This document shows, in pieces, positions 9,502 to 21,000 of a DNA stretch of 64,000 bases. A program made the translations under genes and the position numbers. The notes below the pieces were generated by a model. That model did no database searches, was not told the origin of the DNA, and saw only the letters and a list, made by a program, of their open reading frames with translations. Each line of letters begins with the position of its first letter. Within the stretch, counting starts at the first letter, position 1. Origin of the DNA: Adineta vaga (lineage: Eukaryota; Rotifera); NCBI GenBank assembly GCA_021613535.1, contig CP075495.1, positions 1,364,001 to 1,428,000 of the forward strand, written 5' to 3'.

Positions 9502-12308
9502 TTAGAATCTTTCTTGCACAACATCATTGAGCGAATGGAATTTTTCGGAATCCGGTTGAAAACTTGGATTACGATAAGCATCTGATCGTAAGTGATGAAG
9601 TTCTTGATGAGTTCTTTCATCATTGAATTGCATTTCTTTCAAATGTTTATATGCATCATTCCAATTGGCTTCTTTCTTCGGTCCCCAATCGTATCGAGGT
9701 GAATTATTTTGTGTTACCGCTTCTAAATATGTTGGCTTTTCTGAATGAGCATTATCTTCAGAAAGATTATTATGAGCTCGACGAACGAATGGTTTGGCCT
9801 GAAAATAATTGTCATTATCAATACACTAATAATTCAATTCGTTGAAAAAAAAACTACTTACAATATCTCGACGACGAAGTGCAAAATATTCTCGAAAACA
9901 ATTTATAATAAAAACTAATGGAATTGGTATTATACAACCAATAAATATACACCATCCAGCAATTGTACTCCATTCAGGATATACATATGCATCGAAACCA
10001 CCACCAGCATTATTTGTCATACGTTTCGCACTGAGTATATTTGATAATGTTATTATCTTAAGTGAAAAAAATTTCATTTATTTAAACAAAAATCATTTGT
10101 CACTTACTAGCATCAGCAATGGAGCGATAATACACCATGTTACAAATAAATAATATTCAGCTGCACGTTTTCCTAACATCATTTTTACATCATTCATAAA
10201 TCGATTGAATCCTAAAGGAAAAAACAACAATAGATTTTTCTATCCATTTTTTCTTCATTCTTCTAAACAAACCGTAGATATAAGCGATGGTATATACTTC
10301 AAAAAAACCTACAACCACCATTGATATATTCGCTGCGTATTCGTTTAGAAGTTCAAATAGATATATTCCACCCTGAAAAAAAGTAAAGATTTGTTTTCTA
10401 AAGTAAGATAAATTTAGGAAACAAAAGATACGAACTGGACATGTAAATGGTAAACTTATTGCAAATGAAATTATACAAGTAATTATTACTACAATTGGTC
10501 TTTTCGATCGAAATCGTGGAAATAATTCTAATAACGATGTTATTGGAACGTCTGTTAATGCAAACTACAAATATAAGAAAAAAACACAATATTCTATCAC
10601 TACAAGTCGTTTTTTCCTCTACTTGTGACCCAAGACCAAGCGCTAGTAACATTAGAAAGAAGAGAATTGAAAAAACTGAACTAGCTGGCATATGTGCAAT
10701 AGCTTCTGGATATGTAATAAATGCCAAACCAGGACCTGATGCACTTGCATACTTCTCTACTGGTTCCTTCAATTCAGATGACAGATATCCAATTGTTGCA
10801 AAAACAGCAAAACCAGCAAAGATTCCCGTAAAACAATCACATGACACAACAATACACATTTGCCTATTTATCATCAAATCATTTATTAAGATTGAAAAAC
10901 AATAAACTTACCTGAAGAAATTATTTTTGAATTTATTTGATGCTGAATAGGCCATTAATGAACCAAAACTAAGACCAAGTGAGAAAAAGACTTGAGAAGC
11001 AGCTGCTTGCCAAGTCTAAAAATCAAAGATAAATATTATCTCGTTTTCCTTCCAGAAGAAAAACTATACCTCAAATTTAGCAACAAGTTCCCATCTTGGA
11101 ATAACATAAAATTTGATACCATCAATCGCTCCATCTAATAATACACTTTGAATAATTAATATTAATAATACGATATATGGAAAAATAGCTGTGAAATAAG
11201 CTACCTAAATGAAAACAATCCATCATTTCGAATACTAATAAAATATAGGAAAGTATACTTTTCCTGATGATTTCACACCACGAATGATACATGCACCAAC
11301 AATTATCCAGGCGATGAACAATGATAGAGCAGGATATAGTTGAGGTGCTCCAAACTCCTCGAAACTATTACTCTTTCCCAAAAGTAATCGACTAAATACA
11401 CCAGAGATCATTTACAGAACTTTTTGCAAAACTTGACATAAACTTACTAAAAGAATTGTTCCGTTGCTGTCACATCTTTTCCAGTCGAAGGCACACACGC
11501 ATACATTGAACTATTTAAATATTGTGCTTCAGTACAATTGTATTTTGTTCCATTAACTGTAAATGGTGAATTCTCACTCCCTGGTACAAAACATCGATCA
11601 TCATTCCACCAATAACCACATTTCTTCCATAAAAGATTCGTTCGAAACGATGAAATAAAATAAAATAATGCCCAACTGATAATTACATTGTAATAAAGCA
11701 TACATAAGACACTATTAATGATCATTGCAAAACCAACACCTTCAGTACAAAATAAAATTATTCATCGTCTCGATTGATAAACTCGAAATGTTTATCTTAC
11801 CTCGCCATCCTTTTGCAAGAATGAATGCAGTTGCTGGACCACGACTTGAGAATTGTCCAAGAGCAAGTTCAAGATAATAGATAGGTGCACCGATGAGAAA
11901 GTACAAGACGAAATATGGAATAAGAAATGCACCTGAAGAAGAGGAATGAAAAGTTGATAGGAAAGAATTTTGATAAATACGAACCACCACCACTTTTCGC
12001 AGCTAGATAAGGAAATCGCCAAACATTACCAAGTCCAACAGAATTTGAAATTAACGAAAGGATAAACTCAATCGGACGATCCCATTCATGATCGTCTTTA
12101 TCCTAGGTTAATATTTGTGAATAAATTTTTTTTCTTTTCAATACAAAAAATTACCTCCTCTGGTGTTGTTATATTATCAGATTCTAATCTAGTTGGTTCT
12201 GTGCCCTGATTTCCTCCACGAAACTATAATTGAGAAGAAGAAAAACACATTTAATTACAAGAACTTATAGAAGAAAATACTTTTTACCCTAGCCGCAAAT
12301 TTATCCAT
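9502..12308 (-). CDS. SLC6 sodium/chloride-coupled transporter, copy B (intact)
   Basis: Fourteen exons, all in phase: 12288-12308, 12155-12223, 11985-12102, 11801-11932, 11448-11739, 11259-11391, 11070-11204, 10912-11015, 10623-10863, 10436-10564, 10273-10372, 10108-10211, 9862-10056 and 9502-9798; 689 aa. It starts MDKFAAR and has the SLC6 twelve-helix layout, with GNVWRFPY (TM1), an N-glycosylatable loop 2 (NGTKYNCTEAQ), GVKSSGK, the GGIYLFELLNEY segment and GGGFDAYVYPEW before TM11/12. The monoamine-type Asp of TM1 is Gly. Family role: Na+/Cl--driven uptake of amino acids or related neurotransmitters across the plasma membrane. Intron-exon structure matches copy A exactly. The C-terminal tail (about 99 codons) and exons 10-13 are diverged from copy A, whereas exons 3-5 and 6-9, with their introns, are nearly identical. 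Confidence 0.92.
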
Positions 12309-12950
12309 AAAATATTAGTAAAATAAAATGCAAAATAATCTAAAAAAATGATGTTGTTCAATATCGATTTAATCAACAATTGTAAATTGTTTCGTATTCA
12401 TCAATATATTGAATCAAAACAAGGTATTGTTTCTTTCTTCACAAATCTAAATCTGCAATGACCTATGAAAGAATGTATTAATTTAGAGAGATCGCAAATA
12501 TCAAGGTTGTCGACATTTTTCCTTCTAATGGATTAAAGACTTATCCTGTCTAACTCACGTATGTTTACTAGAAATAGATCGATTGATCTGAAGAGGTCAT
12601 ACATGACTATCAATTACAAAAAAAAGAAAAAAAGAAATCGAAGAAGCATCAATTTGCATATGTAATTTCTTTTTATTAAATCTAACATTCTTTTTTTCTT
12701 CTCCCTTTACTCACAATTTGATAACAATGAAATCGTATGTTTGTCAACTAATGATAACTGAAAGAAACGAATGATCATCAATGTCGTCGTTGTCTTCGTC
12801 ATTTTTTTTTCCTACGAAAAAAAAAGATAAGATGATTCATGGCTTAGTTACAGACTTTGAAGGGCGAATAATGATGATGGAATCTTTTTCTATTATCAAA
12901 GCGCCATTGATTATTTATTTTTTCTAATCGAAAAATTGAATATTTTTCTT
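12309..12950. other. Divergent intergenic region
   Basis: This lies between the SLC6 copy B start (-) and a small membrane protein (+), so it should contain both promoters. The sequence is AT-rich with homopolymer runs. No specific motif can be defended. Confidence 0.4.
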
Positions 12951-13421
12951 ATGAATACGAATAATCGAAGATCTGCTATTCTTAAACGTCGAACATTACT
13001 TTGTTATTCTACTCTTTGTTTATTTTTATTACTAATATTGATCTTATGTTCAATTCAAGTCTTTCATAATCATTCAGTAAATTTTCATAATAAAACAGTT
13101 TCATTAAATGTTATTAAATTTCGTTCATTATTAATTGAATGTGGTCAATCAGTTGTAAAACGAGAACATTTCTATCGAAGTATTCAACAATTTACTGATT
13201 TAATAAAAACAAACTCGAATACTTGTCTTAATGATCAATTAGATGAAAATATTCTTAAACAAGATTTAATTATTTGGTTAGAATATATTTTAAAAGAATG
13301 TTATCAAGCAAGACAATTCTTAATTGTTGAACAACAAAATCCGATGATAATTAGACGGATAATTTCAACAATACGAAAAGAAATTTTATATATCGCAGCA
13401 TTTTTTATTAAAGATATTTGA
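12951..13421 (+). CDS. Small protein with N-terminal membrane anchor, unknown
   Basis: Single exon, 156 aa from the ATG of MNTNNRRSAILKRR. A basic N-terminus is followed by one strong hydrophobic helix (LLCYSTLCLFLLLILILC, about residues 16-33), then a mostly helical domain with four Cys (ECGQS, NTCLND, KECYQ and one in the helix). The topology suggests type II, with the C-terminal domain outside. I do not recognise the family. The stop codon lies only 13 bp from the end of DNAL1 on the other strand, so the two 3' ends converge tightly. Confidence 0.6.
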   Translation: MNTNNRRSAILKRRTLLCYSTLCLFLLLILILCSIQVFHNHSVNFHNKTVSLNVIKFRSLLIECGQSVVKREHFYRSIQQFTDLIKTNSNTCLNDQLDENILKQDLIIWLEYILKECYQARQFLIVEQQNPMIIRRIISTIRKEILYIAAFFIKDI

Positions 13422-13434
13422 AAAGATAGAAGTC

Positions 13435-14371
13435 TTAAATATCATTATCGCGTTTTAGAAATACACCATCTAGTTTTTTTAAAGATTTTATTAACTTTTG
13501 TATAGTTTCTATCCATGCATCTTCACCCTTTTCCCATTCAATATGTAAAGGATTTCCATAGAGAACTAAATCTTCAAGTGTAACAATCGTTGACTAAAAT
13601 CAAACTCAAAATGAATTTGTATGAAGAAAAGAGAATTCACTTACTAAACGACGAATTTCTGACCATTCTTTAATTTGATTATTACTAATATATAAAACCT
13701 AAACAATTCCATTTTGTTTTCTACAAGAATAAATATGAAATCAATAATTTTACTCGAAGTTTTTTCATTGTTAAAATTCCATCGAATCTTTGAATAGAAT
13801 TATATGAAATCCAAAGTTCTTCTAGAGTTTCACTAATCATTTCCTATTCGAGGAAAAAGTAATGAAACTTTTCAAATCAATAAATATTTACTAATGGAAG
13901 AAGATTTGTTAATAAATTTCGACCAAGTGATAAGATTTTCAAATGACCTAAATATGTTCATAGAAAAACTTTCAAAACAATGAAATTCTTTTATTTACGT
14001 AGACCATTAAGATGTGCAATTCTTTCAATTAAATTTGTTGATAATGATAATTTCCTAAAGAATTTTCATTGAAAACAAAATCTTCTTTTTATTTACAAAA
14101 GTTAAACAAACTCGCAACGAAGTAATTTTTCAATAGAACTATCCATTATATTAATCGGAGGATAATGACCATTTAACATCATTTCTTTAGCTTGTTGAGC
14201 TGATTGATTCGTTTGTTTTTCCCATTGAACAATTGCTTCACTTGTAGAAATCGGATGTATAACATCACCTGAGAGATCTCCACCAAATATTGGCACAGAT
14301 CGTGTTTGTTTTTTCGATGCCTAATATACGTTTCTATGAAGTTAAAAGACAACTCATATCAAACTTACCAT
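13435..14371 (-). CDS. DNAL1: Dynein axonemal light chain 1 (LC1, LRR protein)
   Basis: Seven exons: 14369-14371 (only the ATG), 14112-14320, 13999-14054, 13892-13947, 13754-13843, 13645-13698 and 13435-13593. Introns are 48-57 bp and all phases agree; 208 aa (human 190). After an N-terminal extension ([15 protein letters not shown]) the sequence follows DNAL1: [87 protein letters not shown] and LKKLDG. Family knowledge: LC1 is an SDS22-type leucine-rich repeat protein that binds the motor domain of the outer-arm gamma heavy chain and microtubules in motile cilia. The first coding exon holds just the start codon. Confidence 0.95.
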
Positions 14372-14534
14372 CTCTATAATGATAAACTTTATATGAGTTG
14401 TTCTTATCAGAATATAAACCATAAAATAAGTAATGATAAAGACAAGTTTATTTCATAGAACAGTTCAGTTAAACAAATACACGAAAAAAAAGAAGAAACG
14501 TATAACAATAAGAAAAAAAACCAGTGTCTATTTG

Positions 14535-14993
14535 TTAAAAGTTCATAGCGTGCATCGTTGTCCATTGTTTTGCTGTTTCGTTGTATTTTTGTTTATCTGT
14601 TCGATAAATTGTTAAAGCATCTTTATTAAGGCCATGATCTGGATTTGGATCATTTAATAATGAAGATATTGCTATAAGAAGACTACGAACAGTAAATGCA
14701 GGAGACCATTGAGAATGAAGAATATCCAAACATATTTCACCTTTGAGACTAATATTTGGATGATAAATAGGTGTACAAAATTTTACTTTCGGCGGTTTAA
14801 ATGGATAATCAGAAGGAAATTCGATTGCTAATTTAAATCGTCCACCATTGAATGGTGTTTCTTCTGAACCTTGAATCCAACCAACCCAATGTGTCATATT
14901 ATTCGTTGAATCTAGTGGTTGTGCATGACATAATGGTGGTGGACTTTTCTCCATTTCAAGTTGATGATGAATTAAACGTCGTAGAAGTGCCAT
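14535..14993 (-). CDS. Ubiquitin-conjugating enzyme E2
   Basis: Single exon, 152 aa, a complete UBC fold. It has the P-x-x-P(F)KPPKVKF strand, the HPN motif (residues 78-80), the catalytic cysteine at residue 88 in GEICLDILHSQWSPA, and the C-terminal PNPDHGLNKDA helix region. Role: accepts ubiquitin from E1 and passes it to substrates or E3 ligases. The catalytic region is closest to the UBE2D/UBE2E/UBE2L-like core, but the N-terminal part (HHQLEMEKSPPPLCHAQP) is not close to any one subfamily, so I give no symbol. The gene is intronless, unlike its neighbours, which could mean retroposition. Confidence 0.93.
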   Translation of the reverse strand: MALLRRLIHHQLEMEKSPPPLCHAQPLDSTNNMTHWVGWIQGSEETPFNGGRFKLAIEFPSDYPFKPPKVKFCTPIYHPNISLKGEICLDILHSQWSPAFTVRSLLIAISSLLNDPNPDHGLNKDALTIYRTDKQKYNETAKQWTTMHAMNF

Positions 14994-15474
14994 GAGATAA
15001 CTAATATACAGTAAATATGTATAGAAGATGTATCTTTTTCTGATCCAACGATCTTAATTCGATTGAACGTTAAATATACATATATATATACACACGTGTT
15101 GTTCAACGAGTGAGGAAAAAACCCAATATCGATATAGAACCATTGGTCCGAAATTTCGTCTTCGTTTTTTCCCTATTCATATCTTACTGATAGATGATTA
15201 CATCTTTAGAATAATCGTACAAGATTAAGATAAACAATAAAACAATTACAAAAGTTTCATGAGATACCATTATTTCCTAAAAAAAACGAAAAAAAGAAAA
15301 AAAAGATTATATCAATCCTTGAGTGGCATCTATCGAAGAAAAAGAAAAAATATGTATGTTTATATCTTACAGAAATAAATATTGGTCTTCTTTTCACTCG
15401 TGAATCATTCTCTATACATAATAATATGACGTCGTATTCATTTATCGAAATTTTCATCATTCATATATGTAAAG
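14994..15474. promoter_or_regulatory. Divergent promoter region, E2 / MRTF-like
   Basis: This stretch of about 480 bp separates the E2 start (-) from the MRTF-like start (+), so it must contain both promoters. A poly-purine run (about 15278-15305) and a short alternating TA/CA tract (about 15075-15097) are visible. No core promoter element can be assigned with confidence. Confidence 0.4.
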
Positions 15475-16857
15475 ATGAATAATATGTCAAATATAAGTTT
15501 AAAACGTAAATTTGATACATCGAATGAACATAATTCTGTTCCTAATCGTTCACAAGTTTTGAACGATAAATTATCTCGTCGTCCCGATCGTCATCAATTA
15601 GTTGAACAAGGCATTTTACATGATTCACATTGTGCACCAAGTCTTCAACATGCTGAACATGCTCTCAAACGAGCACGTCTTGTTGATGAATTAAATAGTC
15701 GTCTATTGAATCGACCTGGTCCTTTAGACTTAATTCAACATAATATTTTACATATCGACACACCAGAACATCCTAATTTAGAACAAGCTATTCAAGGTAA
15801 ATAGTATAAGAATAAAAAAGAAATTTCCATCTCGTATTTACATTTTAGGTGGACAAATTCCATTTAAAAAAGCTTCCAGTCATCGTTCATTGATATTTCA
15901 TGAATATACTGGTTCTCCATCATCATGTAAACCAAAAGTAACAAAAGTTGATTCACTTTCTTCAACATCCAATGCTCATCACATTCGACTAGCACAACAA
16001 CAGCTTCTTCTCGAATTAACAGCAAATAAACAAGATGAACAAACGATAATTTTACCTAAAAAATCCGTCGATCAAATGACATTGATCGAACTACGAGAAT
16101 TATGTAAACAATATCAAATTCCTTCATCACATATGAATAAAACTAAATTAATCGAACGAATTAAACAAGTACAAAATAAAATTCATAATCAAAGTAATTT
16201 TCATGAAAATTTTCTTCATCTATTAAAGAATGACATGAGTATATTCGTTGAGTAGTAACATCGGTCCTATGGTCTAGCGGTTAGGACATTGGACTCTGAA
16301 TCCAGGAGCCCCAGTTCAAATCTGGGTAGGACCTTTTTTTTCTTCTTCTTCTTTCCTTTTCATACAACGAAGAAAAAACAGTGTCGATATTCTGTTCTCT
16401 TTCTTCTCATTCTGTTCCTACTGAAAAGCAAAATTTTTCTCTCTATTTAGATGTATCCATTACAGAAACAGATGTAAATGAATTATCTAATGCTGATATT
16501 ATCGCTTCTTTACAAATCTCGGATTTAAATGATGACGTACAAATAACTTTAACAAATTCGGAATTAGATGAAATTCTTCAAACAATTCCTATTAATCAAC
16601 CAACACAATTTGATATACAAAATCTTTTATTTGATTCACCAATGATCAATAATGATGATCTTTTTGTTGAAATGTTATTGAATAGTGATTATTCATCTGA
16701 ATCTACAACTGATGATCTTCTTTTTTCTGATCTTTTACCAATACCATCACCAAATCTTCCACGTATAACAAGTGTTGATGAATTCGATGCATTCTTACGT
16801 GATTTTACTTTCAATTTTTCATCACATCAAACAGAAGTTTTAACACCTATCAGTTAA
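15475..16857 (+). CDS. Myocardin-related transcription factor-like coactivator (RPEL + SAP)
   Basis: Exons 15475-15796, 15849-16238 and 16382-16857 (introns 52 and 143 bp, phases 1 and 1); 395 aa. Domains in order are: two RPEL actin-binding motifs (about residues 29-50 with RRPDRHQLVEQGIL, and 70-95 with NRPGPLDLIQHNIL); a Gln-rich segment; a SAP DNA-binding domain (about 184-214, MTLIELRELCKQY); and an acidic C-terminal region with repeated D/E-L-L (LLFDSP, DDLLFSDLLP) typical of a transactivation domain. Family knowledge: MRTFs sense G-actin through RPEL motifs and coactivate SRF. Vertebrate MRTFs have three RPELs; only two are seen. Exon 2 could read through to a stop at 16255, but the GTATAT donor at 16239 joins in phase to the acidic exon. 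Confidence 0.85.
16263..16334 (+). tRNA. tRNA-Gln (anticodon CTG)
   Basis: A 72-nt tRNA with a perfect 7-bp acceptor stem (GGTCCTA / TAGGACC), an A box in ATGGTCTAGCGG, the anticodon loop ctCTGaa closed by TTGGA/TCCAG, and the B box GTTCAAATC in a T arm CCCAG/CTGGG. The anticodon CTG reads CAG (Gln), and the sequence resembles animal tRNA-Gln. It lies inside the third-exon-proximal intron of the MRTF-like gene, on the same strand. Confidence 0.95.
16334..16341 (+). terminator. RNA polymerase III terminator
   Basis: A run of eight T starts at the discriminator position of the tRNA-Gln. This is the usual Pol III stop signal. Confidence 0.8.
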
Positions 16858-17109
16858 TCCTCACTATAAATATATATATACATATTTTTCATCTTGTTTT
16901 CTTTTTTTTTCTTTGGCGAACAAAACCAATTCAATAACCTATAATATATATATATTTTTTCTTTCTTTCTTAATTATATAAATATTATTTTACATTTATG
17001 TTTCTATTCAATGAATCTATATACAATACAATTCTAAAGAATCTTATAAGGAAGACAAAACTCCTAATATCACTTATTTTAGATGTGATATAGATTAGTA
17101 GAAAAAAGT

Positions 17110-18057
17110 ATGTTTACACATTTCGAAGATCTTCCGAATGAATTATTTATTTATTTATTTACTAATTATTTTCATGGTGTACAATTATATAATATTTTCT
17201 ATGGATTAAATATACGTTTGAATTATTTATTGAAATCATTGAATAAAATTCATCTTCGTCTTGAAAATTCAACTGATGATCAATGTATTGATTTATTTTC
17301 AACTAATATAATAAGTTTATTTATTAATTCTCAACATAAAAGTATTCATTTCATTCCATTACTTATTAATATTTGTGCAATAACATTAATTGATCCAACA
17401 ATTATTCAAATTATGAATTTATTAGAAATTAGTAAACATTTACAATATATTTCAATTCGATGGTCAAATCTTAATGAAATTAATTTAATGAGTGTACGAA
17501 TATTTTATGAATTGATTTTCAGTGCTAATGCATCAAATAATCTTCGTTCATGTCGATTGTATTTACCGGAAAGTCATTCATATTATTTAGAACCAAAACA
17601 TTGTACATTACCATTATTACATACAATCTATGTACAAATATCACAACCATTAGCTGATTTTCGACGAATATTACGTTTATGTCCAAATTTACATCGACTT
17701 GAAATTGAACTTATTGATTTTACTGATGAAATCATGATTCTTTGTAATTATCAAGAACATATACATATTCGACGATTTCATATTCATAATTTAACATCAC
17801 TTAATGTTTTCAATATCTATATTGGATATTTACCAAATGTAGAAAATTTATACATATCAATGAATATTCCATTGGATACATTAGAATTTTTCAAACAACT
17901 TTCACAATCAATTCATCGTATCGATCGTTTAAAAGAATTTCATTGTCGTTTATCTACTAAATTTCGAACTTGTAATGATGATAAATTAGAAATATTTAAA
18001 GAATTTAATCCTTTTTTTGCACAAATTCATTTGGAATATGAAGATTATGTTCAATAA
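17110..18057 (+). CDS. F-box/LRR-like protein (bdelloid-expanded family)
   Basis: Single exon, 315 aa. The N-terminal F-box-like segment is MFTHFEDLPNELFIYLF (residues 1-45, with LPNELF and YGLNIRLNYLL). Irregular leucine-rich repeats follow, with a recognisable LCPNLHRLEIELIDF / LPNVENLYISMNI pattern. Family knowledge: the F-box docks to Skp1 in SCF ubiquitin ligases and the LRR part selects substrates. In bdelloids this family is large and mostly uncharacterised. The frame is intact, with a clear start and stop. Confidence 0.8.
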   Translation: MFTHFEDLPNELFIYLFTNYFHGVQLYNIFYGLNIRLNYLLKSLNKIHLRLENSTDDQCIDLFSTNIISLFINSQHKSIHFIPLLINICAITLIDPTIIQIMNLLEISKHLQYISIRWSNLNEINLMSVRIFYELIFSANASNNLRSCRLYLPESHSYYLEPKHCTLPLLHTIYVQISQPLADFRRILRLCPNLHRLEIELIDFTDEIMILCNYQEHIHIRRFHIHNLTSLNVFNIYIGYLPNVENLYISMNIPLDTLEFFKQLSQSIHRIDRLKEFHCRLSTKFRTCNDDKLEIFKEFNPFFAQIHLEYEDYVQ

Positions 18058-18097
18058 ATAAGTATATTTGATTTCATTGTAGATTTTCATTATTTCA

Positions 18098-21000
18098 ATG
18101 CCTTCACGTGCAAAAAAGATTCTTTCACCTATACCGGTTATTCCGAATGGTCAACAAAATGTTACAGATATGATTAGACAGGTAAGATTCATTTGAAAAA
18201 AACAATCGATTTAATCTCAATTTTTAGAGTCAATCTATACTTTCTTCGTCGGATCAAGATGCAATTGAATCATTATGTGAACAAATGATTGATCTTTTAA
18301 TTGTTTCATCATCGACAGATCCTCCAAATACATCGTTAAGAAAATGTGTTGTTAAGTAAGATATTGATTGAATAAAACAGAAGAGTAAAATAGTTCACTT
18401 TTTTTCTTATAGAGGTTTTTCTCATTTACAAGAAAATCAATATGATTGTGTACTTGATCAATCTACGAAACATTTACGTGAATTTTTCAATCGTCAAGGC
18501 AAAGAACATCGAATTGAATATACTTCCATGTTGAATTATCTAATCGAAAATTTTCCATTTGGTAATCTTGATCTTATTTTCACGGGATTTTTTTCTATAA
18601 TAATTCTTCGAATATTTTAGGTTTAGCTTGTGTTTTAAAAATGAAAGATACAAGTAAATTCTTTCCTTAATTCTAAAGAATAATTAAGAATTGTTTAACG
18701 TCTAGTCTCGGATCAATTGATTACAATCGGTGAAGAACTTTGGTCGGATATTCAGTAACTATTTTTTTGCTTTTTTTTACAGTAGAAAATTCATGTTATG
18801 TTTTTATTAGATCAACTAATGTTCCTCATCATCGATTTAACTTATTTCAACAACTTCAATATTATTTAAAAGTGGTCGTTTTTCTTCTTCCAAAATTTCA
18901 TAATGAATTGGAACGTGATGGTGTTATTTCTCGAATAATTCATCAAATGTTAAATGATGGTTTGTATACAGAATAAACAAAAAATAAAATATCAATTAAT
19001 TCTTTCTTTAGAGAATACGGTGACTTTAGAAATTCGTTTGACATGTTCATTAGTTTGGCATTTGTTGAAAGAGAATGAACAATTACTTCCACATGAAAAA
19101 GTAAATTATTAATTTCTTGAAAATAATCATTTGAAATTTAAGTTTATTTAGTTAAATCGAATGAAAAAAATCACTCCTGTAATCATGTCTCGATTAGCTT
19201 TGTATTTTGGTTTGATTAAAACAACAATGACAAATCAATTACGTGATACGAGTTTTTTCCTTCAATTACTCGAAGATATTCTTGCTTTCAAAACGTACAT
19301 TATTCTTTCAATCTTTCCGTTTTCTTGTCTAATCAATTGCTTCTCTTTTTTTTTTGTTCATAGACGTGAGGCAACGATTATGGTTGGAATATCGAAAGCA
19401 TTGGAAACATATTCTGAAGCATTAACGTATGTGCAATTGACTTTGAACAACAAAACAAAATACATATATCAATTTTTCTTTTTCATAGTTCATCATGGTC
19501 TAGTTTGGATACAATATCATTAGAAAATATCGCAAAACAATTGTTAACTTTTGCTTGGGATCATTTTAGTTACAATGTTGAAGTAAGAATTAAGATTTGA
19601 ATAGAGAAATTCTAGAAAAATTTTCTTCTATTTTAGACAGTACGACATTGTTCAACAAATATCTATTCAAATACTTTCAAGATAACGATGAATCATAGTA
19701 AGTTCATTTGATATAAGAAATCGAAAGAAAATCAATTGATTATATTTAGGTGATCTTCGTCAAACAATGATTGATTCTCAATTAACATTATTAAAACAAC
19801 TTCCATGGCAAAAAGATGGTTGTTCATTAGCTTATCATACTCTACTAGAATATCTATCCGTTAGTGATATTCTTCAATGGAATTCTAAACTACCAGAATC
19901 ATGTTTGATGGCAATGAATGATCGAGGATTAGCATCCGAAGTATGTTTCATATTGTTATGAAATAAATTATTATTATCAACGAATTTATATTCTAGGCAA
20001 GTTATCTCTATTGTGTCTTATGTCATAAACATCATGAAGAAGAAAATTCGAAAGATAAATGGAAACAAATTTGGTTAAAACCAGTTGTTCAAGCACTTGA
20101 TACATCAACACCATTGCATCGATCTCTTATTGCTGAAGTAAAGTATGAATTGTATGTCTTCTCAAAGTAAATTCCATTCTTTAGTATATTCTACCAAAAA
20201 TTCTCAAATCTCATCCAGAATGTTTACAAGATTTCAAGGAAATAACAAGTAAGCAAAGAAAAGGATTTTGTTTATTTAAAAATATCTTTCTTTCATTAAT
20301 TTAGTCAATCCTCGAACAATAATTGTTTGTACACGTATTGGTCGAACTTTAGGTTTATGTCCAAATATGTTCTCATCAGCATCATCATCGATTGAGTATG
20401 ATTTAATTCGTCAAGGAATAACAAGTGAAGATGAACAAGTAAATTTAGAAAATTCTATTCATTTATAATAATCTTTTATTAGATTCGTCTCGATTGTTTA
20501 TTTATTCTTTGTGAAAATCCTAAAACAACAGAACCTATCAATGAAGTCGAATTTCACTTAACTAAATATTTTCTTCAAATGAATATTGATAATGGTTCAA
20601 CATCATTTAGAAATCAATCTCTTTCTTTACTTAAAAAAGTATTTTCGAAAAAAAGGAAAAACGAAAACATTAGTAAATTTCTTCATTGATCTTTATTTAG
20701 CATTTCATTCGTATAAAAGAGAGTTGGCTATTATGTGCAAGACAAAAACTGAAAAATAATGATCAAGATTTCGATAATCTAACACAACGATATCGAGTAT
20801 GAAAAGAAAACACTATTTCAACTTTTTCAAAATCATATTTCTTATTAAGATTTATTTGAAATGGGTTATAAATTGGTGTTGTACGCATTTATATTTGGAA
20901 GGATCTTATGCTCAACGTCATTTAGCTATATTAACACTTCATTGGTTAATTCATTTACATGGAGCTGATGGAATTCAAACTGTCTGTCGTAAGTTAAAAC

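Noticed and set aside
18740-18976. Separate 78-aa gene with signal-like start
   Set aside because: It is a THADA exon (18811-18959) read with parts of both flanking introns; the TTTTTATTAG acceptor restores the THADA frame.
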